Shown here in pieces: positions 25,273-32,978 of a stretch of 64,000 nt of DNA (within the stretch, counting starts at the first letter, position 1; every line of letters starts with the position of its first letter). Both the position numbers and the translations under genes were made by a program. The notes below the pieces were generated by a model, which was not told where the DNA came from, ran no database searches, and was given only the letters and a program-made list of their open reading frames with translations. This DNA comes from CAYWQB01 sp964460785 (GTDB lineage Bacteria > Chlamydiota > Chlamydiia > Chlamydiales > CAYWQB01), in NCBI GenBank assembly GCA_964460785.1, contig CAYWQB010000001.1, forward strand, positions 186,001 to 250,000, given 5' to 3'.

Positions 25273-26526
25273 ATGTCAAAATCACCTATCGCTTGGAGTC
25301 GTCTACGGAGAAAGCTCTCTTTTTCTTCTGTATACTGGTTACTATTTGCACTTTTGGCAGGTCTGGGCTGTGGCTTAATTCCCGGCATTTTGACCATTGC
25401 CTCCCCTGTCGCAGATCTTTTTTTGCGCGTACTTAAGCTACTTGGCCTCCCTCTGTTATTTCTTTCCCTTTCCTCTACGATTACAGGGATTGAAAGCTGG
25501 AAAGCGATGCGTTTGCTAGGTAAGCGAACCTTACGCTACACATTGATTACGACCTTTCTCGCTTCTTTTCTTGCCTTAGGTATCTTTTTGATTCTGAACC
25601 CTGCTGAAGGTGTCACACCCGCAACAAGCTCCTACCTTGAGGTAGAAGATCCTACAATCAAAGGAAATTACATCTCCTTACTCTTTGATATGCTGCCATC
25701 AAATGCTGTTTCGGCCTTTTCCGAAGGGAATGTGATTGGCGTTGTGATTTTAGCCTTTCTCATTGGGTTTGGAAGCCTCTCTCTTGGCAAGAAAGAGAAA
25801 GAGCACGTGCATATTTTTTTCCATGCACTTTTCCAGATTGTGATGAAAGTAACTATTGTTTTTGTTCGCTTAATGCCGATCGGGATCTGGGCCTTTATGG
25901 CTCAACTCTCGAACAACATCAAAAATGAAGTGGTGCTTTTAGATGAACTTGGCTGGTATGTCCTTTGCATTTTGCTAGCTAACCTAATCCAGGGACTCGT
26001 GATTCTTCCCCTCTTTTTAAGGGCAAAAGGAGTTGCTCCCTTTCGAGCACTTATTTCTATGCTTCCGGCTCTTGCTGTCGGCTTTTCTACACGGTCGTCA
26101 AATGCAGCTCTGCCTTCTATGCTTCACTGCGCAGAAGAGAATCTAAAGGTGCCTAAGAAAATTTCTCGCTTTACCCTTCCCTTATGCTCCACCATCAATA
26201 TGAATGGCTGTGCAGCATTTATTTTGACCACTGTGCTTTTTGTCTCTCAGTTGCATGGCATCAGCTTTTCCCCTGCATCTCTTATCTTATGGGCTTTTCT
26301 TGCAGGAATTGCTGCGGTAGGAAATGCTGGCGTCCCTATGGGCTGCTACTTCTTATCCACTGTTTTTTTGAACTCTATGGGAGTTCCCCTCGGAGTTATG
26401 GGACTTATTCTGCCCGTCTATGTGTTGATTGATATGGTGGAAACAAGCCTAAACTTATGGTCTGATTCCTGTGTAACGCTGGCTGTCTATAAAGACTCCT
26501 CAAAAGAAGAGGTCTCTGCGCTCTAA
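25273..26526 (+). CDS. Dicarboxylate/amino acid:cation symporter (DAACS family)
   Basis: This 417-residue membrane protein belongs to the GltP/DctA sodium or proton-coupled symporters for glutamate, aspartate, serine or C4-dicarboxylates. The ATG at 25273 is preferred over a TTG at 25261. The first helices are followed by the re-entrant hairpin 1 serine-rich segment (F-S-T-R-S-S-N-A-A-L-P), the T-I-N-M-N-G motif, and a second hairpin around A-V-G-N-A-G-V-P-M-G. In this group the sequence near S-L-N-L-W-S-D in the last helix determines the substrate; the usual R/N-T-x-x-N-V-x-G-D is replaced here by L-N-L-W-S-D, so the substrate is uncertain. It follows the amino-acid binding lipoprotein by 55 bases. 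Confidence 0.92.
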   Translation: MSKSPIAWSRLRRKLSFSSVYWLLFALLAGLGCGLIPGILTIASPVADLFLRVLKLLGLPLLFLSLSSTITGIESWKAMRLLGKRTLRYTLITTFLASFLALGIFLILNPAEGVTPATSSYLEVEDPTIKGNYISLLFDMLPSNAVSAFSEGNVIGVVILAFLIGFGSLSLGKKEKEHVHIFFHALFQIVMKVTIVFVRLMPIGIWAFMAQLSNNIKNEVVLLDELGWYVLCILLANLIQGLVILPLFLRAKGVAPFRALISMLPALAVGFSTRSSNAALPSMLHCAEENLKVPKKISRFTLPLCSTINMNGCAAFILTTVLFVSQLHGISFSPASLILWAFLAGIAAVGNAGVPMGCYFLSTVFLNSMGVPLGVMGLILPVYVLIDMVETSLNLWSDSCVTLAVYKDSSKEEVSAL

Positions 26527-26545
26527 AAGAGCGCCCTCTTTCTCT
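26518..26545 (+). terminator. Hairpin terminator at end of symporter gene
   Basis: GCGCTCT (26518-26524) pairs perfectly with AGAGCGC (26528-26534) around a 3-base loop, and a C/T-rich tail follows. The stop codon lies inside the stem. The tail is not a pure T run, so termination efficiency is uncertain. Confidence 0.5.
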
Positions 26546-26553
26546 GCACTACC

Positions 26554-26582
26554 TTGAATTTTAAGAGCTGATAGGGTATACT
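26554..26582 (+). promoter_or_regulatory. Predicted sigma-70-type promoter of kdsB-pyrG-ruvX
   Basis: TTGAAT at 26554-26559 and TATACT at 26577-26582 are spaced by exactly 17 bases. The -10 box lies about 38 bases before the kdsB ATG and just after the hairpin that closes the preceding gene. Confidence 0.6.
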
Positions 26583-26620
26583 CTTTGTATCAATTCTTAT
26601 TTTTATAAAGAAGTTTATCC

Positions 26621-27379
26621 ATGAAGCAACCTTCCGTAATTGGTATTATCCCTGCCCGCATGCAAAGTAGCAGGCTCCCAGAGAAGATGCTTCATCCCCT
26701 AGATGGGAAACCTCTCATCCAGCACACTTTTGAAATGGCCTCCCAAGCAAAAGGCCTATCTAGCCTCTATGTAGCCACTGACCACCCTAAAATTCATGCT
26801 TTAGTGACAACTCTTGGTGGCAAAGCTTTAATGACCCCTCCTTCATGTCCAAATGGGACGGAGCGTACACGCTTTGCTTTAGAGCACTTCCCTGACCTGC
26901 AAAACTCCGATATCACCGTGATCATCCAAGGAGATGAACCTTGTGTAGACCCCCACTGCATTGAGCAGATTGTGGAAGCGCTCATGCAAGATCATGAAGC
27001 TGTCATGGCTACAGCAGTGATGCCGATTTCTGCCGAAGAGGCTCAAGACCCTTCTGTAGTCAAGTGTGTCTTTAGCCATCAAAAGCGCGCCTTATACTTT
27101 AGCCGTGCAGCCATCCCTTTTGGTCATAAATCTCCATGTACCACATTTCATGGCCATCTTGGATTTTACGCTTTTCGCACTAACTTTCTTCTCCGTGACT
27201 GGCACAAGCTCCCAAATTCACGCCTTCAAGAAATTGAAGACTTAGAGCAGCTTAAAGTTGTAGAAGCTGGCCTTCCTATAGCCATTGCCGAAGTTCCAAA
27301 GCAAGTTCACGGAATCAACACATCTGAAGACATAAAACGAGTAGAAAAATATTTATGCAACCAAAGTATTTGTTCATAA
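26621..27379 (+). CDS. kdsB: CMP-KDO synthetase (3-deoxy-manno-octulosonate cytidylyltransferase)
   Basis: KdsB activates KDO with CTP for lipid A core synthesis in the cytoplasm. It has 252 residues. The nucleotide-binding start I-I-P-A-R-M-Q-S-S-R-L-P-E-K is typical, followed by the substrate segments I-Q-G-D-E-P, Y-F-S-R-A-A-I-P-F and the late G-I-N-T-S-E-D. The presence of KDO activation implies a lipopolysaccharide with at least one KDO residue, as in Chlamydia. The 3' end overlaps pyrG by 25 bases. I recall the order kdsB-pyrG-ruvX from Chlamydia. Confidence 0.97.
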   Translation: MKQPSVIGIIPARMQSSRLPEKMLHPLDGKPLIQHTFEMASQAKGLSSLYVATDHPKIHALVTTLGGKALMTPPSCPNGTERTRFALEHFPDLQNSDITVIIQGDEPCVDPHCIEQIVEALMQDHEAVMATAVMPISAEEAQDPSVVKCVFSHQKRALYFSRAAIPFGHKSPCTTFHGHLGFYAFRTNFLLRDWHKLPNSRLQEIEDLEQLKVVEAGLPIAIAEVPKQVHGINTSEDIKRVEKYLCNQSICS

Positions 27380-28971
27380 CGGGGGGCGTCTGCTCTTCTC
27401 TTGGTAAAGGCCTCACCGCAGCAGCTCTAGGACTCCTTCTTGAAAGCAAGGGTCTGAAGATCGCAATGCTTAAGCTCGACCCCTACTTGAATGTAGACCC
27501 AGGGACGATGAACCCTTTCCAGCATGGTGAAGTTTATGTCACAGATGATGGGGCAGAAACCGACTTAGACCTCGGTCATTACTTCCGCTACACCAACTCC
27601 CCTTTATCTTCTGCATCCAATGCAACAAGTGGGCAGATCTACCACAGTGTCATTCGCAGAGAAAGACGGGGTGACTACTTAGGAAACACTGTTCAGGTCA
27701 TTCCTCACATTACAGATGAAATTAAAACACGCATTGAACTGTGTGCAAAGCAAAGCGAAGGCGCTGACTTAACTCTTGTTGAAATTGGCGGCACAGTTGG
27801 AGACATCGAATCTCTTCCTTTTATGGAAGCCATTCGCCAATTCCGTGCTGAGCACCCAAATGACTGCCTAAACCTACACCTTACCTATGTTCCCTATTTA
27901 AAGGCTGCGGGAGAGCTTAAAACAAAGCCAACCCAGCATAGTGTACAGATGCTCCGAGAAATCGGTATTATTCCTGATGTCATCGTCTGTCGTAGTGAGT
28001 CTGCACTCCCTGAGTCCATTCGCAAGAAAATTAGCCTTTTTTGCAGTGTTCCTGAGGAAGCGGTGCTTGAAGAGGTAGATGTGGAGCATAGCATCTATGA
28101 AGTACCTGTCAAACTACAAGAGCAAAAGATTGATTCCCTGCTCTGTAAGCGCTTAGGCCTAGAAGACCGCACACCAGACCTCACCCAGTGGCATGACCTA
28201 CTGAACCGTATCCGCTCCCCTAAAGGAAAGGTTACGATTGGTGTTGTAGGCAAGTATGTGTCCCATAAAGATGCCTACAAGTCTGTCTTTGAAGCACTCG
28301 ATCATGGAGCCATGGCTAACGGCTATGAGCTAGAAATCAAAACATTTGAAGCGGAAAAAATTGACTTGCGCAAAGATCTCCAGGAGCAGCTCAAAGACTG
28401 TGATGGCTTTTTAGTTCCAGGAGGATTTGGAGAGCGCGGCTGGGAAGGAAAGATTGAAACAGCTCGTTTCTGTAGAGAAAACAAGATTCCTTACTTTGGT
28501 ATTTGCTTAGGCATGCAAGTTTTGGTTGTAGAGTTTGCTCGCCATGCAGCGAACCTCCCTGAAGCTACCTCTACAGAGATCGATGCCACTACAGAAGTCC
28601 CCATTGTTTCTCTTCTTAGTGAGCAGAAAGGGATCAAAGATCTCGGTGGCACGATGCGCTTAGGTGCTTATGAGTGTGAGCTAAAAGAAGGCTCTAAAGC
28701 CTTTGCTGCTTATGGCCAAAGCTCTGTGAGCGAACGCCACCGTCACCGCTATGAAATGAACAATGCATATGTTGACCAACTAGAAGAGAAGGGGCTTCTT
28801 TTCTCTGGAAAATGGGAAGAGGCTTCTCTTTGTGAAGTCGCTGAGGTTGTAGACCATCCATGGATGGTAGGTGTGCAATATCACCCTGAGTTTCTTTCTA
28901 AGCCAACAAAGCCTCATCCTTTATTCGAGGCATTTGTTGCAGCTGCAATCAAAAAGAAAGAGGCGCAATAA
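27355..28971 (+). CDS. pyrG: CTP synthase
   Basis: PyrG aminates UTP to CTP with glutamine. It has 538 residues, the normal length. The N-terminal amidoligase domain opens with K-Y-L-F-I-T-G-G-V-C-S-S-L-G-K-G and carries the L-D-P-Y-L-N-V-D-P-G-T-M-N-P segment. The C-terminal glutamine amidotransferase has the nucleophile elbow F-G-I-C-L-G-M-Q and the late V-Q-Y-H-P-E-F triad residues. Overlap with kdsB fits their shared need for CTP. The gene is followed after 3 bases by ruvX. Confidence 0.98.
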   Translation: MQPKYLFITGGVCSSLGKGLTAAALGLLLESKGLKIAMLKLDPYLNVDPGTMNPFQHGEVYVTDDGAETDLDLGHYFRYTNSPLSSASNATSGQIYHSVIRRERRGDYLGNTVQVIPHITDEIKTRIELCAKQSEGADLTLVEIGGTVGDIESLPFMEAIRQFRAEHPNDCLNLHLTYVPYLKAAGELKTKPTQHSVQMLREIGIIPDVIVCRSESALPESIRKKISLFCSVPEEAVLEEVDVEHSIYEVPVKLQEQKIDSLLCKRLGLEDRTPDLTQWHDLLNRIRSPKGKVTIGVVGKYVSHKDAYKSVFEALDHGAMANGYELEIKTFEAEKIDLRKDLQEQLKDCDGFLVPGGFGERGWEGKIETARFCRENKIPYFGICLGMQVLVVEFARHAANLPEATSTEIDATTEVPIVSLLSEQKGIKDLGGTMRLGAYECELKEGSKAFAAYGQSSVSERHRHRYEMNNAYVDQLEEKGLLFSGKWEEASLCEVAEVVDHPWMVGVQYHPEFLSKPTKPHPLFEAFVAAAIKKKEAQ

Positions 28972-28974
28972 ACC

Positions 28975-29388
28975 TTGCACTATCTCGTAGGTATTGACTA
29001 TGGCAAGCGGCGCATTGGCGTCGCTTTGGCTTCCTCCCCTCAGGGGTTTGCAATGCCCCTGGCTGTTCTGACAGTCAATAACCATGCGCACGCTTGCTTG
29101 CAACTAAAAGAGCGCCTTGAAGGGTATACTATTGATACCATTGTGCTGGGCCTTCCGTTAATGCTTGATGGCCAGGAAGGTGAGCGAGTAAAAGAGGTTC
29201 GAGCCTTTGCAGCAATGCTAAGCCAACATTTCTCCTGCAAGCTAGCCTTTCAAGATGAAAGACTTACATCCAAGCATGCTGACTCTATGCTCCGAGAAAG
29301 AGGGTTGAATCGCAAAAAAAGAACCAAGCAACTCGATGCAATTGCAGCTCAGCTACTTTTGCAAGACTATTTGGATTCCACTCCCTAA
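28975..29388 (+). CDS. ruvX: RuvX/YqgF-family RNase H-fold nuclease
   Basis: This 137-residue RNase H-fold protein belongs to the YqgF family, involved in 16S rRNA 5' processing or proposed as a Holliday junction resolvase. The N-terminal motif G-I-D-Y-G-K-R-R-I-G-V-A contains the first catalytic Asp, I-V-L-G-L-P the second element, and F-Q-D-E-R-L-T-S the catalytic Glu segment; A-I-A-A-Q-L-L-L closes the fold with its conserved Asp just before. The start is a TTG at 28975 directly before H-Y-L-V-G-I-D; no ATG exists in a sensible position. Third gene of the kdsB operon. Confidence 0.93.
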   Translation: MHYLVGIDYGKRRIGVALASSPQGFAMPLAVLTVNNHAHACLQLKERLEGYTIDTIVLGLPLMLDGQEGERVKEVRAFAAMLSQHFSCKLAFQDERLTSKHADSMLRERGLNRKKRTKQLDAIAAQLLLQDYLDSTP

Positions 29389-29480
29389 GGAATTCCCTTT
29401 TTCATAGATTCCTCTTAAAAATAATCCTTACCTTAACTATATCGGATACAATTGGTTGAACAAATGTCTAGTGAACTGAC

Positions 29481-31694
29481 ATGGCAAAAAAACGCTACGG
29501 CCTACTATGCGCTCTTGCTCTTCTGAGTGGAAGCCTCTCTCTTAGTGGTGCAAATACAAATGATTGGGAAGATCTCTCTTTTTCTTCTGATGATTTTATC
29601 AAAAGCTTTCCAGAATTTCCTAGCTACAGTGAGCTTCTTCAAGAGGCTAAAGAAGAACAGCTCAAGCGCAAGGCTCGCATGCTGCGCAGAAGCCGATTTC
29701 CCACTTATAAACACCCCATTAAGCACTTAAATATTCTTGCCCTTCTAGCTGATACACAAAGCCATCTTAAGCAAGCCGCAGCTAAAGCAAACTCTCTTGC
29801 AAGCTCCCTACATCGCTCTTCAGAAGCAGTAAAATTTCTCAATATTATTGAGTTTTTTCCCGAAGAAGAGCTCATTACTTCTCAGCAGCTTCCTCAAAAC
29901 CTCGCACCAGAGACTCCCCCTTTCACCTCTATTGAAGCTGAGCCTTCTCCTATAGACACGCCCGCTCTTGCAGAGCCTCCTACTCCAAAACCACCAGCTC
30001 CAACCTCCTCCCCAGAGGTAAAAACTTACTATATTGATGCCTTCCAAGTTGAAGTTCAAGGTTCTCACCCGGAATTACCTTCAAAAGAAGAGATTTCTCA
30101 TATCCCCTTCTTTCTTTCCCTACAAAAGAATGTGTGGCAAGCAGGTCTGGAACCCGGTACTGAAAAGGTCAGTTTTACTCTCTCTGAGCTCCAACGCCTT
30201 GCTTCTCCTGAGCCTTTTACTGTTGGTGCGCTACAAGCAATAGCGGATCAACTGTCCACCTATCTCAAAAAGCAAGGATACCTAGGGATCTATGTGAGCT
30301 TCCAACCATTGGAGCAAGGCTCTCATACCTATATCATCCAAGTCTCTCTCACAGAAGTTAAGCGCGTGAGCTATAACGGTGATCAGAAAGTAGGAGAGCG
30401 CATTGTTGCTCTTTCTCCTATTCAAGGGTCTGGCCAAGACCGCATGCATGGAGACTTGCTACGCAAAGAAAAGCTTGAACGCTTTTTACGACAAATGAAC
30501 CGCCACCCTAACCGTCAAGTGGGAGTAGAGCTGAGTTTAGAAGAGCTGTCTGAAGGGGTCCGCCTTGACTACATCATTGACCAAAGACGTCCATGGTTCG
30601 TCTATGCTGCAACCAGTAATAGTGGTGTCTCAAGCCTTGGCAGATATGTAGTAGACCTGGGCTTTGCTGATACACAAGTGAGCAATCACGATGATGTTTT
30701 ACAGATTAATCTCTCTTCAAATACAAGAGGAAAAGTCTATTCAGCCCTTGGTTCCTACGAGCTTCCCTTAAGTTATGAGTACCTATTTAACATAGGCCTG
30801 AATGCTGCTTATAGTCACTATACCTCTAGCCAGCTGGGCTTTAAGAAAAAAGAATTTGAGGGAGACCAAGCCTCCTCCCAACTCAAGCTGAGCAAGGGTA
30901 TGTTTGAAAATGAGTGGGGCCTTCTCGAACTCGTATGTGACCTTTCCTATCGCTATGTACAAGTGAAGGATCATCTTTTAGACACACAAAGCTCCCAGCA
31001 CTTTTTCTACCCTGGAGTTGGGATTCATGTGCAGGGGAACCAGCCTTCTAAGTGGGGGTCTTTTGACCTTATGCTTCGAGCTAATCTAAAGGGATATGAG
31101 GAAGAGAAGCTTGCTCTTTTAGGTCGAAGCAATCCTTCAGAGCGATGGGGGGTGCTCTACTGGCATGGCTTCTTAAACTGGCTTCCCTCTTTGCAGTTTT
31201 CTGCGCAAGAGAGTGAAGGGGTTGCTGTACGGAAAGCTCTCCATGAGCTTGCGTTTAAAAGTTCGGGCCAAATTTCTTTGGGGAGTCGCTTAATCCCACA
31301 ATTTAAAGCAGTCATGGGTGGCGAGCATACTTTTAGAGGATATCCGACTTCTGTTACTTCTGGGGATATTGCTGGGGTTCTCTCCATGGAGTATATCCTT
31401 CACTTGACTCCCCTCTTTTTTAAGCAGGCGTTTAATCAACCAACCTTTACTCCTCCTGCAGTTTACTCAGACCTCAAGCTTTTCATGGATGTGGGAGGTG
31501 TAAAAAACCTTAAAGCAAAGGAAACGGAGCTTGATGCCTCGGCCTTAGCTGATATAGGTCTAGGTTTTAGTATACGTGCATTAAACCATATTTTCTTCGA
31601 TCTGAGCTGGGGAGTGGCATTAAAAGAGCTGGCCCAGGCAAATGTAAAAGTCGGTCACCAAGAGGTCTTTTTTAACGTAACTTACAGATATTAA
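29481..31694 (+). CDS. TpsB/ShlB-like outer-membrane transporter
   Basis: The 737-residue protein looks like a two-partner-secretion pore of the Omp85 superfamily. A signal peptide covers residues 1-24. Residues 25-175 are charged and end in a Pro-rich linker. Residues 180-365 hold two POTRA-like domains (Y-Y-I-D-A-F-Q-V-E-V and V-S-Y-N-G-D-Q-K-V). A beta barrel of alternating polar and hydrophobic strands fills the rest, with F-R-G-Y-P in the position of the Omp85 lid-loop V/L-R-G-F/Y motif, and an aromatic C-terminal strand ending Y-R-Y. No TpsA-like exoprotein is adjacent. An alternative is a non-TPS Omp85 relative such as TamA, but the POTRA arrangement favours TpsB. Confidence 0.78.
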   Translation: MAKKRYGLLCALALLSGSLSLSGANTNDWEDLSFSSDDFIKSFPEFPSYSELLQEAKEEQLKRKARMLRRSRFPTYKHPIKHLNILALLADTQSHLKQAAAKANSLASSLHRSSEAVKFLNIIEFFPEEELITSQQLPQNLAPETPPFTSIEAEPSPIDTPALAEPPTPKPPAPTSSPEVKTYYIDAFQVEVQGSHPELPSKEEISHIPFFLSLQKNVWQAGLEPGTEKVSFTLSELQRLASPEPFTVGALQAIADQLSTYLKKQGYLGIYVSFQPLEQGSHTYIIQVSLTEVKRVSYNGDQKVGERIVALSPIQGSGQDRMHGDLLRKEKLERFLRQMNRHPNRQVGVELSLEELSEGVRLDYIIDQRRPWFVYAATSNSGVSSLGRYVVDLGFADTQVSNHDDVLQINLSSNTRGKVYSALGSYELPLSYEYLFNIGLNAAYSHYTSSQLGFKKKEFEGDQASSQLKLSKGMFENEWGLLELVCDLSYRYVQVKDHLLDTQSSQHFFYPGVGIHVQGNQPSKWGSFDLMLRANLKGYEEEKLALLGRSNPSERWGVLYWHGFLNWLPSLQFSAQESEGVAVRKALHELAFKSSGQISLGSRLIPQFKAVMGGEHTFRGYPTSVTSGDIAGVLSMEYILHLTPLFFKQAFNQPTFTPPAVYSDLKLFMDVGGVKNLKAKETELDASALADIGLGFSIRALNHIFFDLSWGVALKELAQANVKVGHQEVFFNVTYRY

Positions 31695-31704
31695 TTATTT
31701 TAGC

Positions 31705-31733
31705 TTTACACTTTCTTTACATTTATTTAAAAT
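31705..31733 (+). promoter_or_regulatory. Predicted promoter of the acidic-tailed protein gene
   Basis: TTTACA at 31705-31710 and TAAAAT at 31728-31733 are separated by 17 bases within an A+T-rich gap, 35 bases before the ATG at 31769. Confidence 0.5.
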
Positions 31734-31768
31734 AACTTCCTTTTAAGTAAAGAAACCACAAAAAAGCT

Positions 31769-32941
31769 ATGCCTTGCGTACAATTGAACCGCCCTGCCAC
31801 TACAATTACAGGAAAATTTAATGAATTGAGCCAAGTGATTCGTCACAAGGGCCAAAATATCTATCGGGTCATTCCCCAGGAAGCAAATGACATTTATCGA
31901 AGCAATATGTCTCTTTCTGAACGAGGTGCCCGCCTTACAGCTCTTTCCATGAAGCTCTTTACTCCATGTGTTATCATGGCCAACTGCGCAAGTCTTGGTG
32001 GACTTCTCGAAGCAAAATGCTTAGCAGAGGGACATCTTACACTTCTTTCCTTAAGAGAAAAAGTTGAAGCAGCCTACCAAAAAGTAATGGATCTCCCTCA
32101 AGATGTTCAAAACTTTTTTGCTAGATACAATCCAAATAACCAAGCGCTCCGTTTCTTACTTTCTGCAGCTCGAGTGACCTCCGTATACTCCACTTATATT
32201 GCAGTGAATAGTATGGATATTACCTGTGCTGTTCTCTATGAAATGGGCTCTTCTGCTGTCCAAGGCGCGGAAAGAGCTGTCCAAAGAAAAATTAATGACA
32301 TCTCCAGAGCAAATCAAACGATTGCCTATCTCCAAATTGGAGCGATTGCTCTTGTTGCACTCCCAACCATTTACTTTGCTGGAAGAGCGATTCTCTTTTC
32401 GATGAAAGCTGTTGGCCTAGTATCTATGAGCTACTCCCTATATCATGCTTATAGCAACCAAGCTCCTGCTGAAGAAGAAGCTCCTAGCCTAATACAGCGA
32501 TCTATTCAGCCTTTAAAAAACCTCTACGACAGCACAACAGCTTTTATGGATGTATATAATATAAGCCCTGGAGTTAGAAGTGCTCTGTTTGGTACAGGGA
32601 TCTGCCTCAGTACAGTAGGCCTTGGTTATACAGCTGTCTGCCTATATGGCATCGCTCCTTCTCTTTACTCCCTTGGACGGACTGTTGGTAGCACCTACAA
32701 TGCAGTCTCGTATATTGACACTGTCTTCCCTAGTGATGAGGTTGCAGCTCCTGCTGAAGAAGTAGCAGAACTTCCCCCTGCGGCTCCTGCTGAAGAAGAA
32801 CAAGAGGCTGAAGCTCTCGTTGAAGAACAACAGGAAGCAGCTGCTGCTGAAGAAGAGGCTCCAGAAGCAGCTCAAGAAGAGCAAGAGGCTTCTCCTCCTC
32901 CACTGCGACGAAGTGCAAGGTTACGACGAGGTAGAAAGTAA
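31769..32941 (+). CDS. Hydrophobic protein with acidic repeats and basic C-terminus (candidate effector)
   Basis: I do not recognise this 390-residue protein. Hydrophobic segments lie near residues 65-80, 130-160, 185-225 and 270-305, the last two strong enough to span a membrane. After residue 325 the sequence turns to Ala/Glu/Gln/Pro-rich repeats of the type P-A-E-E and ends P-P-L-R-R-S-A-R-L-R-R-G-R-K. The repeats are also visible in the DNA (copies of GCTCCTGCTGAAGAAG). No N-terminal signal peptide is seen. Paired membrane segments plus a soluble tail would suit an inclusion-membrane or other type III effector; the basic R-R-S-A-R-L end resembles motifs common in eukaryotic nuclear proteins. 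Both are inferences. Confidence 0.75.
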   Translation: MPCVQLNRPATTITGKFNELSQVIRHKGQNIYRVIPQEANDIYRSNMSLSERGARLTALSMKLFTPCVIMANCASLGGLLEAKCLAEGHLTLLSLREKVEAAYQKVMDLPQDVQNFFARYNPNNQALRFLLSAARVTSVYSTYIAVNSMDITCAVLYEMGSSAVQGAERAVQRKINDISRANQTIAYLQIGAIALVALPTIYFAGRAILFSMKAVGLVSMSYSLYHAYSNQAPAEEEAPSLIQRSIQPLKNLYDSTTAFMDVYNISPGVRSALFGTGICLSTVGLGYTAVCLYGIAPSLYSLGRTVGSTYNAVSYIDTVFPSDEVAAPAEEVAELPPAAPAEEEQEAEALVEEQQEAAAAEEEAPEAAQEEQEASPPPLRRSARLRRGRK

Positions 32942-32947
32942 TTTATA

Positions 32948-32972
32948 AGCCCCCTCTTTTGTAGAGGGGGCT
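32948..32972 (+). terminator. Perfect 10-bp hairpin between convergent genes
   Basis: AGCCCCCTCT (32948-32957) pairs exactly with AGAGGGGGCT (32963-32972) around a 5-base loop. It lies 6 bases after one stop codon and 6 before the end of the convergent gene. There is no T run on either side, so it may act as a bidirectional transcription pause or an RNA 3'-end protector. Confidence 0.55.
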
Positions 32973-32978
32973 CAAAGA

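Noticed and set aside
32461..32900. Repeated GCTCCTGCTGAAGAAG units considered as a CRISPR-like array
   Set aside because: The units are in frame within a coding sequence and irregularly spaced, so they are protein repeats.
32642..32918. Minus-strand open frames opposite the acidic repeats
   Set aside because: They are low-complexity shadows (runs of Phe/Ser or Leu/Gln) created by GAA/GCT-rich repeats.
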